NCBI GenBank assembly: GCA_005116745.1
Contig: SWDS01000003.1
Span: forward strand, 24,975-88,974
Direction of reading: 5' to 3'
Origin: Nitrospira sp.
Lineage (GTDB): Bacteria > Nitrospirota > Nitrospiria > Nitrospirales > Nitrospiraceae
Length of the DNA: 64,000 bases
In this document: one piece after another, positions 16,734-24,790 of the stretch
Numbering within the stretch: position 1 is the first letter of the stretch
Layout: each line of letters begins with the position of its first letter
Notes under the pieces: generated by a model
Told to the model about the DNA's origin: nothing
Databases searched by the model: none
Seen by the model: only the letters and a program-made list of their open reading frames with translations
Made by a program: the position numbers and the translations under genes

Positions 16734-18180
16734 CAGGTTTGTCCTCGATGATGATGCCAAGGGATTTGAGCTCTCCCCTGATTTCGTCAGCCCTCTTAAA
16801 ATCTTTTGCCTTTTTGGCGTCAACTCGTTCACACACCCTTCGGTTAATTTCAGCATCGGACAAGGACGTAGATGCGAAACCAATCGCGTTTCGAGCTGAG
16901 GGGTCCCGTTCTGAATCCACCCTTATCCATCCGAACTGCCATGTATCCAATTGAAACAGTCCAAAGTTCCCCCCAAGACTCCGAAACGCTTCTCTGGCGG
17001 TTTTGCGTGCAGGTGTAGATACGCCTTGACTGAGTAGTTTATTGACGTGGCCTTTCATGTCTTGTACGGCAGCGATCGCTTCGGGTGTATTCAGGTCATC
17101 ATCCATTGCAGAGTGAAACGCAACCCTACACCGTTCGATCACTTCACGAAGCTCCTCGTCAGCTGCGGTTTTTTCTTCTGGCTCGTCCAATCGTTTAAAG
17201 AGATCATAGAACCCATTCAGTGCGTTCTTTGCCTCTTTCAATGCCTGATCAGAAAAATCGAGCGGCCCGTGGTAATGAGTTGATAGGAGAAAGTATCTGA
17301 GAATTTCTCCCGTGATCTCTTCAGGCCATTCCGACTTCTCGAAAATCTCCCGAATCGTGAAAAAGTTTCCCAGCGACTTTGACATCTTCTCTTTGTTGAC
17401 CTGCACAAACCCGTTGTGGACCCAATAGCGCGCGAATTCTTTTCCTGTCGCTCCGCATGATTGCGCAATCTCGTTCTCATGGTGTGGGAAAATGAGATCC
17501 ATCCCACCGCCATGGATGTCGAAGGTTTCACCGAGGTGCCGGATCGACATAGCGGAGCACTCGATATGCCAGCCTGGTCGCCCTAGCCCCCAGGGGCTTT
17601 CCCATGTCGGCTCACCGGGCTTACTGCTCTTCCATAGCGCGAAGTCCATCGCGTGGCGCTTCCGTTTATCCACATCCACACGCGCGCCGGCTTGCAAGTC
17701 CTCGAGTCGTCGTTTTGACAGCCGTCCGTACTCAGGATACTTGGAGACTTCAAAATACACATCCCCGTCCACCACGTACGCCAACCCCTTTTTGACCAAT
17801 TGTTCTGTGAGTTTGATGATGTCGGCGATATGCTCCGTGGCCTTCGGCTCCTCCGTCGCAGCTTGGATGCCCAGCTTGCCCATATCCTCATGGTAGGCCT
17901 GAATGTATTTGGCCGTCACGGCATCACACGAAACACCTTGTTCATGTGCCCGTTTGATGATCTTGTCATCGACATCGGTGAAGTTCTTCACAAAGGTCAC
18001 CGCATAGCTACTGTATTCCAAGTAACGCCGGAGCACGTCGAAAACCAGCGCACTCCGCGCATGGCCGATATGGCAGTAGTCATAGACAGTCACGCCGCAC
18101 ACATACATCCTCACCGTCTTTGGCGCGATCGGCTCAAACGGCTCCTTCTTTCCCGTCAGCGTATTGTAGATCTTGAGCAT
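16708..18180 (-). CDS. cysS: Cysteinyl-tRNA synthetase
   Basis: Class I tRNA synthetase (490 aa) that charges tRNA-Cys. The zinc cysteine lies in 'YVCGVTVYD' (C28), followed by H-I-G-H at residues 37-40, the ATP signature. K-M-S-K-S lies in '[12 protein letters not shown]'. Zinc ligands appear again in 'HIECSAMS' and '[11 protein letters not shown]'. The C-terminal helical domain ends with '[25 protein letters not shown]', which is standard for CysS. Length is normal. It follows dedA by 11 bases and overlaps rlmB. Confidence 0.97.
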   Translation of the reverse strand: [490 protein letters not shown]

Positions 18181-18191
18181 GTGAAGACCCG

Positions 18192-18827
18192 CTATGGAGT
18201 GGTGGGGCTACGCTTCGGCCAATGGGACCAGAGAAAATACCCGAGAGCAAGCGCCAAGAAAATACCGATGACGATATCGAATTGATGAAAGTAATCCCGA
18301 AGATGTTCCCACTGTTCACCCATTTTCACACCGATATAGGCGAGGAGATAGCACCAGGGCAACGCTCCAACAAAGGTGAAGACGACGAACCGCGGAAAAT
18401 TCATCTTCACAATGCCAGCCGGGAGCGAAATGAACGTCCGCACGACCGGGAGCATTCTGCCAAAAAAGACTGCAGCTTCGCCATATTTTGCAAACCAGCG
18501 ATCGGCCACATCCAGATCGTGGTGCGAAACCAAGAAATACGGTCCATAGCGCTCTGCAAAGGGTCGTCCTCCCCAGACGCCCGCGTAGTAGGCCACGATC
18601 GAACCGAGCACATTGCCGACCGCTCCGGCCAGCGTGACCCCGAGCATCGTAAACTGCCCGGTCGTGACCAGGTAGCCTGAAAACGGCATGATGATTTCGC
18701 TCGGCAGCGGAATGCAGGCACTCTCAACGGCCATCGTGAAAAGGATCCCGCCATAGCCAAATCGTGAGATACACGCAATGACAAACCGGCTCAACTCACC
18801 GATGATGGTTTCGATCAACCCTCCCAT
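18192..18827 (-). CDS. DedA-family inner-membrane protein
   Basis: Integral membrane protein of the DedA/SNARE-associated family (211 aa). DedA proteins are now viewed as lipid (undecaprenyl phosphate or phospholipid) flippases, or proton-coupled transporters, in the inner membrane. Family motifs visible: 'E.ACIPLPSEIIMPFSGYL', 'GSIVAYYAG...GRPF', and 'FFGRMLPVVRTFISLPAGIVKMNFPRFVVFTFVGALPW', including the conserved R-x-x-P-x-x-R. Four or five hydrophobic helices are present. Its ATG overlaps the surE stop (TGATG), so it is coupled to surE. Which substrate it moves cannot be told. Confidence 0.9.
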   Translation of the reverse strand: MGGLIETIIGELSRFVIACISRFGYGGILFTMAVESACIPLPSEIIMPFSGYLVTTGQFTMLGVTLAGAVGNVLGSIVAYYAGVWGGRPFAERYGPYFLVSHHDLDVADRWFAKYGEAAVFFGRMLPVVRTFISLPAGIVKMNFPRFVVFTFVGALPWCYLLAYIGVKMGEQWEHLRDYFHQFDIVIGIFLALALGYFLWSHWPKRSPTTP

Positions 18828-19639
18828 CACGCCTCTCGTTGCCCGGTACGGCTCGATCGGCGACCACGCGATTGAGATTTCTTGGTCCCCTGGTTCATGA
18901 TCGGCTCCCACGCGCGGAAATGATCCAGCACCCCGTGGTGAGTGCTATCCAGGCGGATCGGTGTGATGGAGACAAACCCTTCTTCGATCGCCTCGTGGTC
19001 AGCATCCTTACTACGACTCCACGAGACCCGCTGACCTGCAATCCAATAATACTTGCGTCCGTGCGGATCAAGTTTTTCAATGATGGGATTATCAAACCGC
19101 CTTCGGCTGAGACAGGTGACCCGCACCCCTCTCATGCCTCCTCGCGGGCGATCTGGGATATTCACGTTCAGAAGCGTCTCCTCGGGCAGACCATGAGCAA
19201 GCACAAGACGCGCGACACGTGCACCATAGATCGCGCCAATTTCAAATCGAAATGCCTCCTGCCCTTCTTGCGACACGGCTACGGACGGGATGCCAAGGAT
19301 GGTTCCTTCCATCGCCGCCGACACGGTCCCTGAGTACAGCACATCATCGCCGAGGTTGACCCCTTTATTAATACCGGAGACGACAATGGCGGGCGGTTTC
19401 GGCATGACTTTCAGTATCGCAAGGTTCACGCAATCCACCGGGGTCCCATTCACGGCATACGTGCGTGGACTCAGTTGGTGCAGACGTAATGGTTTATGCA
19501 ATGTCACAGCGTGAGCGACGGCCGTGCGTTCCCGATCTGGAGCAACAATCCAGACTTCACCGATCGCAGCCAGTGCCTTTGCCAAAGCTGCGATCCCCGG
19601 CGATTGGATACCATCATCATTGGTGACGAGGATGCGCAT
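18827..19639 (-). CDS. surE: 5'-nucleotidase / polyphosphatase SurE
   Basis: Metal-dependent survival protein (270 aa) that dephosphorylates nucleoside monophosphates and short polyphosphate. The metal site '[15 protein letters not shown]' (D8, D9) opens the protein. 'VDCVNLAI', '[27 protein letters not shown]' and 'PSVAVS' follow, all SurE hallmarks. 'LLNVNIPD' and '[11 protein letters not shown]' also match. It carries a basic C-terminal tail of about 20 residues. It is the first protein gene after tRNA-Pro in the ihfA block. Confidence 0.96.
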   Translation of the reverse strand: MRILVTNDDGIQSPGIAALAKALAAIGEVWIVAPDRERTAVAHAVTLHKPLRLHQLSPRTYAVNGTPVDCVNLAILKVMPKPPAIVVSGINKGVNLGDDVLYSGTVSAAMEGTILGIPSVAVSQEGQEAFRFEIGAIYGARVARLVLAHGLPEETLLNVNIPDRPRGGMRGVRVTCLSRRRFDNPIIEKLDPHGRKYYWIAGQRVSWSRSKDADHEAIEEGFVSITPIRLDSTHHGVLDHFRAWEPIMNQGTKKSQSRGRRSSRTGQREA

Positions 19640-19746
19640 GGTTATGCTTCAACAAAAAGAGCTGCCCGAGGCAGCTCCGATATCCGAACCGAGCATTCGG
19701 CGAGACTCCGCAACTCCCAATGCTCTTCATACTGCACAAGGGAAAC

Positions 19747-19823
19747 TGGTCGGGGCGGCGGGATTTGAACCCACGACCACTCGCACCCCAAGCGAGTGCG
19801 CTACCGGGCTGCGCTACGCCCCG
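19747..19823 (-). tRNA. tRNA-Pro (anticodon GGG)
   Basis: A 77-nt cloverleaf on the minus strand with a 7-bp acceptor stem (CGGGGCG/CGCCCCG), discriminator A and an encoded CCA at 19747-19749. The anticodon stem CTCGC/GCGAG closes the loop TTGGGGT, anticodon GGG. The T arm GTGGGTTCAAATCCC(G) is standard. It sits between the MerR-type gene and surE. Confidence 0.97.
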
Positions 19824-19898
19824 ACACGTTCATAAATCTGGGCATCCCCATCTTGACCGATGACCAGGGGATTGTTTTCAGTAAACCTACCCTTTTTC

Positions 19899-20249
19899 TC
19901 ATGCTGAATGCGAGTCGATAATTTTGAGAATAACTTGAAGATCCCCTCTCAACTTTTTAGCGACCTCTCGTGGACGCACCTTACGAGACGCAGCGCGCCC
20001 ACGACGTACCCAGTATCGCTTCACACCATCGAGGGTATGGCCCTCCTCATAGAGCATCCGCTTGATTTCCAGCACGGTTTCAACATCTCGTTGCACATAG
20101 AGGCGTTGATTCCCTCGACTTTTTTTTGGCTTCAGAAACGTAAACTGAGATTCCCAGAAACGGAGCACATACGCGGGAAGCTTCGTCAGCTGACTCACTT
20201 CTCCGATTTTATAGAAAACCTTGCTCCCCAGCCTGGGTTCAGTTCCCAT
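19899..20249 (-). CDS. MerR-family transcriptional regulator
   Basis: Small DNA-binding protein (116 aa). The MerR-type winged helix-turn-helix is visible: 'YKIGEVSQLTKLPAYVLRFWESQF...KPKKSRGNQRLYVQRDVETVLEIKRMLYEEGHTLDGVKRYW' (about 12-78). A basic tail of about 35 residues replaces the usual effector-binding domain, so no metal or drug site is seen. The ATG at 20249 has GAGG at a good distance; an in-frame GTG lies at 20261. The ihfA-merR-tRNA-Pro-surE order recurs in related bacteria. Its target is unknown. Confidence 0.88.
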   Translation of the reverse strand: MGTEPRLGSKVFYKIGEVSQLTKLPAYVLRFWESQFTFLKPKKSRGNQRLYVQRDVETVLEIKRMLYEEGHTLDGVKRYWVRRGRAASRKVRPREVAKKLRGDLQVILKIIDSHSA

Positions 20250-20451
20250 GACCGGCCTCACCGTGCGCCTTGTATTGGATTGACGGAGCCGAGCTGGTTG
20301 TTGTGTTGACCTGTCTGCTTTGTTTACGCAGGATGATCAAAAAGACCGCCCGCAAGGCCGCAGCGAGCGAGAAGCCGAATCGTACCATGTGCCGTACGGT
20401 GAGGCTTTGACCAATGCGAGAACGACGCGGGTGGTTGTTTTCAGCATCCTG

Positions 20452-20727
20452 CTATGAATTGACGTACTTTTTGAACACCTGGCTTGGTCGAAACGTCACG
20501 ACTCGACGGGGGGTAATTCCAATTTCCTCTCCGGTTCGAGGATTTCGGCCCTTTCGGGCTCCCTTGCTGCGGACAACAAAATTTCCAAACCCCGCGATTT
20601 TGACCGATTCTCCCTTCTGCAAGACAGCCTTCAACATGTTCAGGACAAACTCAACGATATCAGCGGCTTCATTTTTTGAAATGCCGACTTGCTTGAAAAT
20701 CTCGTCAGCGATATCCGCCTTTCTCAT
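20452..20727 (-). CDS. ihfA: Integration host factor alpha subunit (HU/IHF family)
   Basis: DNA-bending protein of 91 aa. 'MRKADIADEIFKQVGISKNEAADIVEFVLNMLKAVLQKGE' forms the helical dimer core. 'VKIAGFGNFVVRSKGARKGRNPRTGEEI.I.PRRVVTFRPSQVFK' gives the beta arm, with the Asn-Pro that intercalates in the minor groove. IhfA is favoured over HU by the terminal 'FRPSQVFKKYVN'. A GGGGGTGG ribosome site precedes the ATG. The promoter lies at 20807-20835. Confidence 0.93.
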   Translation of the reverse strand: MRKADIADEIFKQVGISKNEAADIVEFVLNMLKAVLQKGESVKIAGFGNFVVRSKGARKGRNPRTGEEIGITPRRVVTFRPSQVFKKYVNS

Positions 20728-20806
20728 ACCACCCCCCTACGTGACCACTGCAACTCGCCGCGAGTCTGTCTGATCGACTTCTTTCGCAAAGCGATGAGTT
20801 TTGCTT

Positions 20807-20835
20807 AAGTTACGTGAGGTTATGAAACCTGTCAA
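20807..20835 (-). promoter_or_regulatory. Sigma-70-like promoter upstream of ihfA
   Basis: On the minus strand a perfect -35 TTGACA (20830-20835) is followed, after a 17-base spacer, by TAACTT (20807-20812). It lies 80 bases upstream of the ihfA start and likely drives ihfA, merR and perhaps the tRNA-surE-dedA-cysS-rlmB block, as no terminator is seen between them. Confidence 0.65.
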
Positions 20836-20867
20836 GAATAAATTTGGCTCATGCTCATGAAAAGACT

Positions 20868-22517
20868 CTACTTCTTCGCGAGAAGTTTGTATTCGATGCT
20901 ATCAACGAGAGCCTGCCATGTCGCCTCGATGATGTTTTCTGAGACCCCGACCGTCCCCCACTTGTCCTTATGATCTCCCGATTCGATCAAGACACGCACC
21001 TTTGACTCGGTTCCTCGATTCGCCGCCAGGACGCGCACCTTATAGTCAAGAAGCTTCACTTCTTGAAGCTGAGGATAGAATTGTTCCAACGACTTTCTCA
21101 GCGCATGGTCGAGTGCGTTGACCGGTCCAGCCCCGACAGCCGCCGTATGTTCGACCACATCGCCGACTTTGACCATCACCGTGGCTTCGGAAAGAGTCGT
21201 TCCATCCTCCTGCTTCTTTTCAACAATCACACGAAATCCGAGTAATTGAAACGAGGGCCGATGACTCCCCATGGCCTTTCGCATCAACAATTCGAACGAT
21301 CCTTCGGCGCCTTCGAATTGATAGCCCTGACTCTCTCGGTCCTTCAGCGTATGGATCAGCTCGTCGACCTTGGCGTGGTTCTTTGCAAGCGTGATCCCGT
21401 ACGCTTCAATTTTATCGAGAAGCCCGCTTCGTCCTCCGTAGTCGGAGATCAGCATCCGTTGTCGATTCCCGACTCGGGCCGGATCGACATGTTCATAGGT
21501 CGCCGGATTCTTCAGCACGGCATGAATATGCACGCCCCCTTTGTGCGCAAACGCGGAATCGCCGACATAGGGTTGATGCTTATTCGGCATCAGATTCGCG
21601 ATCTCCGTGACAAACCCTGACACATCCTTCAGATGGCTCAATCGATCGGTCAAGGCTGGACGCTTCATCTTCAGTTCTAAATTCGGGATGATCGAGCAGA
21701 GGTTGGCATTCCCACACCGCTCTCCGATTCCATTGATCGTCCCCTGGACCTGCCGGATGCCCAATTCGATCGCCACCAGGGAGTTGGCCACGGCCATATC
21801 ACAGTCGTTATGGGCATGAATGCCGAGCGGCACCCGACACTCGCGTTGAACCACGCTACAGATCTCGCGGACCTCCCACGGCATGGCCCCCCCGTTGGTA
21901 TCGCAGAGGATGACCCGCTCGGCTCCAGCCTCCACCGCTTTGCTGATGGTGGCAAGCGCATACTCCGGATTGGTCTTGTATCCATCGAAGAAATGCTCTG
22001 CATCGTAGAACACCCGGCGTCCTTTTCCGTGGAGATACGCGATGGAATCAGCGATCAACTCTAAGTTCTTGGTCAGCGAGATGCCAAGCGCATCGGTCAC
22101 GTGGAGCGACCAGGTTTTCCCGAAGAGGGTGATGGTTTTGGTCTCGGCGGCGAGTAAGGCCTGGAGATTGGGGTCTTTGCGAGCAGTATTACTGGCCTTT
22201 CTGGTCGATCCAAACGCGATCACGTCGGCGTGCTTCAGCGGAATCGTCTTGATCATCCGGAAGAATTCAATGTCTTTGGGATTCGCCCCAGGCCAACCGC
22301 CTTCAATAAAATGAACCCCAAGGTCATCCAACTTTTGCGCGATTCGCACTTTGTCTTCAGCAGAGAAGCTAACGTCCTCCGCCTGAGCACCATCACGCAA
22401 GGTGGTGTCGTAGATTTCCAATGCTGCAGCCTGATCGGCAGACGGTTTCACAATAGGAAGTGCGCGCTGCTCATGGGCGGCGCGGGGAGAGCGAGGCTGT
22501 GTGGTTTTGCGGGCCAT
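20868..22517 (-). CDS. cimA: (R)-citramalate synthase
   Basis: Condenses pyruvate and acetyl-CoA to (R)-citramalate, feeding 2-oxobutyrate for isoleucine without threonine deaminase. The 549 aa protein belongs to the HMGL/isopropylmalate synthase family. 'YDTTLRDGAQAEDVSFSAEDKVRIAQKLDDLGVHFIEGGWPGANPKD' is the CimA form of the catalytic DTTLRDG motif, distinct from LeuA. 'LGIHAHNDCDMAVANSLVA' carries the metal His pair, and the C-terminal allosteric LeuA_dimer domain is present. The ribosome site is weak. LeuCD at 56-58 kb would process the product further. Homocitrate synthase is less likely, given the 'GGWPGANPKD' signature. Confidence 0.92.
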   Translation of the reverse strand: MARKTTQPRSPRAAHEQRALPIVKPSADQAAALEIYDTTLRDGAQAEDVSFSAEDKVRIAQKLDDLGVHFIEGGWPGANPKDIEFFRMIKTIPLKHADVIAFGSTRKASNTARKDPNLQALLAAETKTITLFGKTWSLHVTDALGISLTKNLELIADSIAYLHGKGRRVFYDAEHFFDGYKTNPEYALATISKAVEAGAERVILCDTNGGAMPWEVREICSVVQRECRVPLGIHAHNDCDMAVANSLVAIELGIRQVQGTINGIGERCGNANLCSIIPNLELKMKRPALTDRLSHLKDVSGFVTEIANLMPNKHQPYVGDSAFAHKGGVHIHAVLKNPATYEHVDPARVGNRQRMLISDYGGRSGLLDKIEAYGITLAKNHAKVDELIHTLKDRESQGYQFEGAEGSFELLMRKAMGSHRPSFQLLGFRVIVEKKQEDGTTLSEATVMVKVGDVVEHTAAVGAGPVNALDHALRKSLEQFYPQLQEVKLLDYKVRVLAANRGTESKVRVLIESGDHKDKWGTVGVSENIIEATWQALVDSIEYKLLAKK

Positions 22518-22642
22518 GAGGGGAGAGGGTACCAGGAGCGAGGCTCCCCTGTCGAGACGTCAAGGTCCGAGCAACTACACGCGTCCCTTCTGCACTTTGG
22601 AGCGTGGCGTTGCAGCCCTATGCCAAGACTCAAGGCCATTCC

Positions 22643-23053
22643 TTACCCTAGACAGGTGGGTGGAAGAACGAGGCGAACTGCGTCGCGAACGGCTCGCGCC
22701 GCCTCAACAGCATGCAGCGCTTCATCTCGTTCGACTGGCTCCCAGACGCCAGGATATCGCCCCTCGATCACATAGGGGTTCAATCGGTCCAAGAGTCGCG
22801 GATCGATGGGCAGAGGGAACTCTTTCGGGAGAAGAGCGTACAGCTCCGTTAGATCATGAATCTTCGGAAAGTCGATCCGGTGAAACACGAGCAGCGCCTT
22901 AAGATATTTCTCACCGCATTGTTGGGCGTGGAAACCGACGGTGTCCCAGGGAATCTCTTTCGCAGCGAGATTATTCTGAATGTTCAACAAATCGTGCTCG
23001 GCTTTGCTCACCCATGACCGGACAAGATCCTCGATCTTAGGCCGCTCGGTCAT
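22643..23053 (-). CDS. HEPN-domain protein (toxin of HEPN/MNT pair)
   Basis: Helical protein of 136 aa of the HEPN family, often the RNase toxin in HEPN/MNT modules. 'SWVSKAEHDLLNIQNNL' and 'GFHAQQCGEKYLKALLVFHRIDFPKIHDLTEL' are the family core. The catalytic Rx4-6H motif is R59-x6-H66. It overlaps the partner nucleotidyltransferase gene by 17 bases, so both are translated together. Activity is inferred from family knowledge; it may equally act as an uncharacterised helper. Confidence 0.88.
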   Translation of the reverse strand: MTERPKIEDLVRSWVSKAEHDLLNIQNNLAAKEIPWDTVGFHAQQCGEKYLKALLVFHRIDFPKIHDLTELYALLPKEFPLPIDPRLLDRLNPYVIEGRYPGVWEPVERDEALHAVEAARAVRDAVRLVLPPTCLG

Positions 23054-23381
23054 AGAGGACCTTTCCTTCCTGACGGGCCGTCCGGATCACCGTCCCTGGA
23101 GCATCACGATAGGCTTCGAATTCCTCTGGGGTCACGACGATCACATCTTTTGGAACGCCCATCCCGGCCAGAAGCCCGTAGATCTCGACAGCTCGTGCCC
23201 GTTTGGACCCGTGGGGATGCATGACGACCAGCAAATCCACATCGCTATCCGGGCCGGCGGTCCCGCGAGCATGGGAACCGAAAATGATGACTCGCTCCGG
23301 ATTGAACCGCGTGACAATGCGCCGCACCATCTCGGTGATTGCGTCTTGGATGAAGGTCGTTTTCAAGGCTGTGTGTGTCAT
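23037..23381 (-). CDS. Minimal nucleotidyltransferase (antitoxin of HEPN/MNT pair)
   Basis: Protein of 114 aa with the MNT signature: 'VIIFGSHARGTAGPDSDVDLLV' gives the G35-S36 loop and D47/D49 metal pair. 'RDAPGTVIRTARQEGKVLYDRAA' ends the domain. Such proteins usually modify the HEPN partner, for example by adding AMP to it, and so silence it. It is the first gene of the pair. A weak GAG-type ribosome site lies before the ATG. Confidence 0.9.
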   Translation of the reverse strand: MTHTALKTTFIQDAITEMVRRIVTRFNPERVIIFGSHARGTAGPDSDVDLLVVMHPHGSKRARAVEIYGLLAGMGVPKDVIVVTPEEFEAYRDAPGTVIRTARQEGKVLYDRAA

Positions 23382-23815
23382 CGCACATCTCGGTCAACCG
23401 CTGTGGGGGGCTATTGTGGCACAGTCACAACAGCGCGTCGAGCAGCCGCTTTGGTTTCGCTTCCCATCGAGCACAAAGATATTATGGGTTTGGTGAACCG
23501 GAGAAATCCGGCCGACGTTCCATACCAGCATCAAGCCGCCCTGTTCAATGGGCGCAATGGTGTCTAGTTTGCTCATGTCAGAGCAGTTCACTCCTGGTCC
23601 TCAGATAAATCATGTACAATCTGTCAGGATATCTCGAATACCTTCAGCACTTCGTGTGCCGTAGTCGAATGCGACAAGTTTCAGTACTCGCCATCCACGG
23701 TCGAATCACTCAAAAGAGTCCAGGTGCCTGCTCTTCAACAGACACTCTCGTTCGGGCAACGGTATACGCTTAAGGCCAAACGCGGCCCCCCAATTCATTG
23801 GGCCAGACCGGAATT
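23382..23815. other. 434-base gap with a possible tiny ORF
   Basis: No confident gene. A minus-strand frame at 23394-23576 encodes 60 residues (begins MSKLDTIAPIEQGG, later 'WNVGRISPVHQTHNIFVLDGK'). It looks protein-like but has only a distant GGAG upstream and ends in a Cys-rich tail. It may be a fragment left by the insertion of the neighbouring accessory genes. The plus strand shows only frames shorter than 45 codons. Confidence 0.35.
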
Positions 23816-24703
23816 TCATTTGCTCGGAGCCAGGAAATAGACAGGCTTCAAAGGCAATAGCTGACGATCTGCTTCTTCAACTTTTGCATAGTGCTCGAGC
23901 CAGAGATCAAAAAGCTGCTCCAATCCAAGCAAAGTGATTTTTCTTTTCTCTTGGGTCCTGGCTTCATTTTCCGCTTCTCGGGTAAACCCTCCTGCTGAGA
24001 CGAATAGCCCAACATCCTGATCCCCAAGAACAGCCATAAAAGAACGGAGACCATCGACGGCAATCTTGTCTGAACGTCGCTTCACCTGCACCTTGATTCG
24101 AGGCATGTTGATTCCAAGCGGATCGGTGTGCGCCAGGATGTCAATGCCTCCATCACGACCGGGAGGCGCTATCCAAGACACATGGTAACCCATAGCGCGT
24201 AAGAGGGCCGCAACGAGGTTCTGAAAATCATATGGGCTCATGGAAAGGAGGTGTTGTTCGATACTGTTCCAAGCTGATTCTTCAGCTTCTTCATATGTAC
24301 CGGACACATCCGCTGCTTCGACTTCAGCAGCCTCCTCTTCCATCGGTTCAGGGCGATTGGCAGCCCATTGTCGGTATAGCCGCCTGGCTTCAGATGTGAA
24401 CTTCTCAGGATCTTTGAAGTCTTTGTAAGCCTTCAGGCCCTGCTCAGTTACGGTCCAGCGCCCCTTGGACTTCAGGATCCATCCCGCCTTTACCGGCCCG
24501 ATCGTTGCAAACCGCACAATTTTTTCGAACCGGCGGACACCAGGATTATTGGGATATGAACTTTGCTCGAAAGGCGTAAGTGTGATGGAATCTTCCACTT
24601 GCTTCAGCACATCTTGCGCCTGGAGCCCTTCCGGGTGGTCTTTTAGCACTTCGATCACTTTCCTGACCAACTCCCCGCGCCGCTTTGTTGTGATCTCAGC
24701 CAT
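23816..24703 (-). CDS. Mrr-type restriction endonuclease
   Basis: Protein of 295 aa with the two-domain Mrr layout. An N-terminal winged-helix Mrr_N domain (about 1-100; 'RFATIGPVKAGWILKSKGRWTVTEQGLKAY') is joined by an acidic linker (115-145) to a catalytic Mrr domain. The PD-(D/E)xK signature is intact: 'GRDGGIDIL' with D188 and 'IKVQVKRR' with Q206-V-K208. Length is close to E. coli Mrr (304 aa), an enzyme that cuts methylated DNA. No methyltransferase partner is nearby, consistent with a type IV (modification-dependent) enzyme. It lies 87 bases downstream of the KAP NTPase gene, possibly in the same transcript. Confidence 0.88.
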   Translation of the reverse strand: MAEITTKRRGELVRKVIEVLKDHPEGLQAQDVLKQVEDSITLTPFEQSSYPNNPGVRRFEKIVRFATIGPVKAGWILKSKGRWTVTEQGLKAYKDFKDPEKFTSEARRLYRQWAANRPEPMEEEAAEVEAADVSGTYEEAEESAWNSIEQHLLSMSPYDFQNLVAALLRAMGYHVSWIAPPGRDGGIDILAHTDPLGINMPRIKVQVKRRSDKIAVDGLRSFMAVLGDQDVGLFVSAGGFTREAENEARTQEKRKITLLGLEQLFDLWLEHYAKVEEADRQLLPLKPVYFLAPSK

Positions 24704-24790
24704 CGAAGCACTCCGGGCATCTTGGGTTATCTTGTCTTGCCAATTCGCTGGAAAGGGAAATTATATGTTCATGGCACTTCTCTCTTGATC

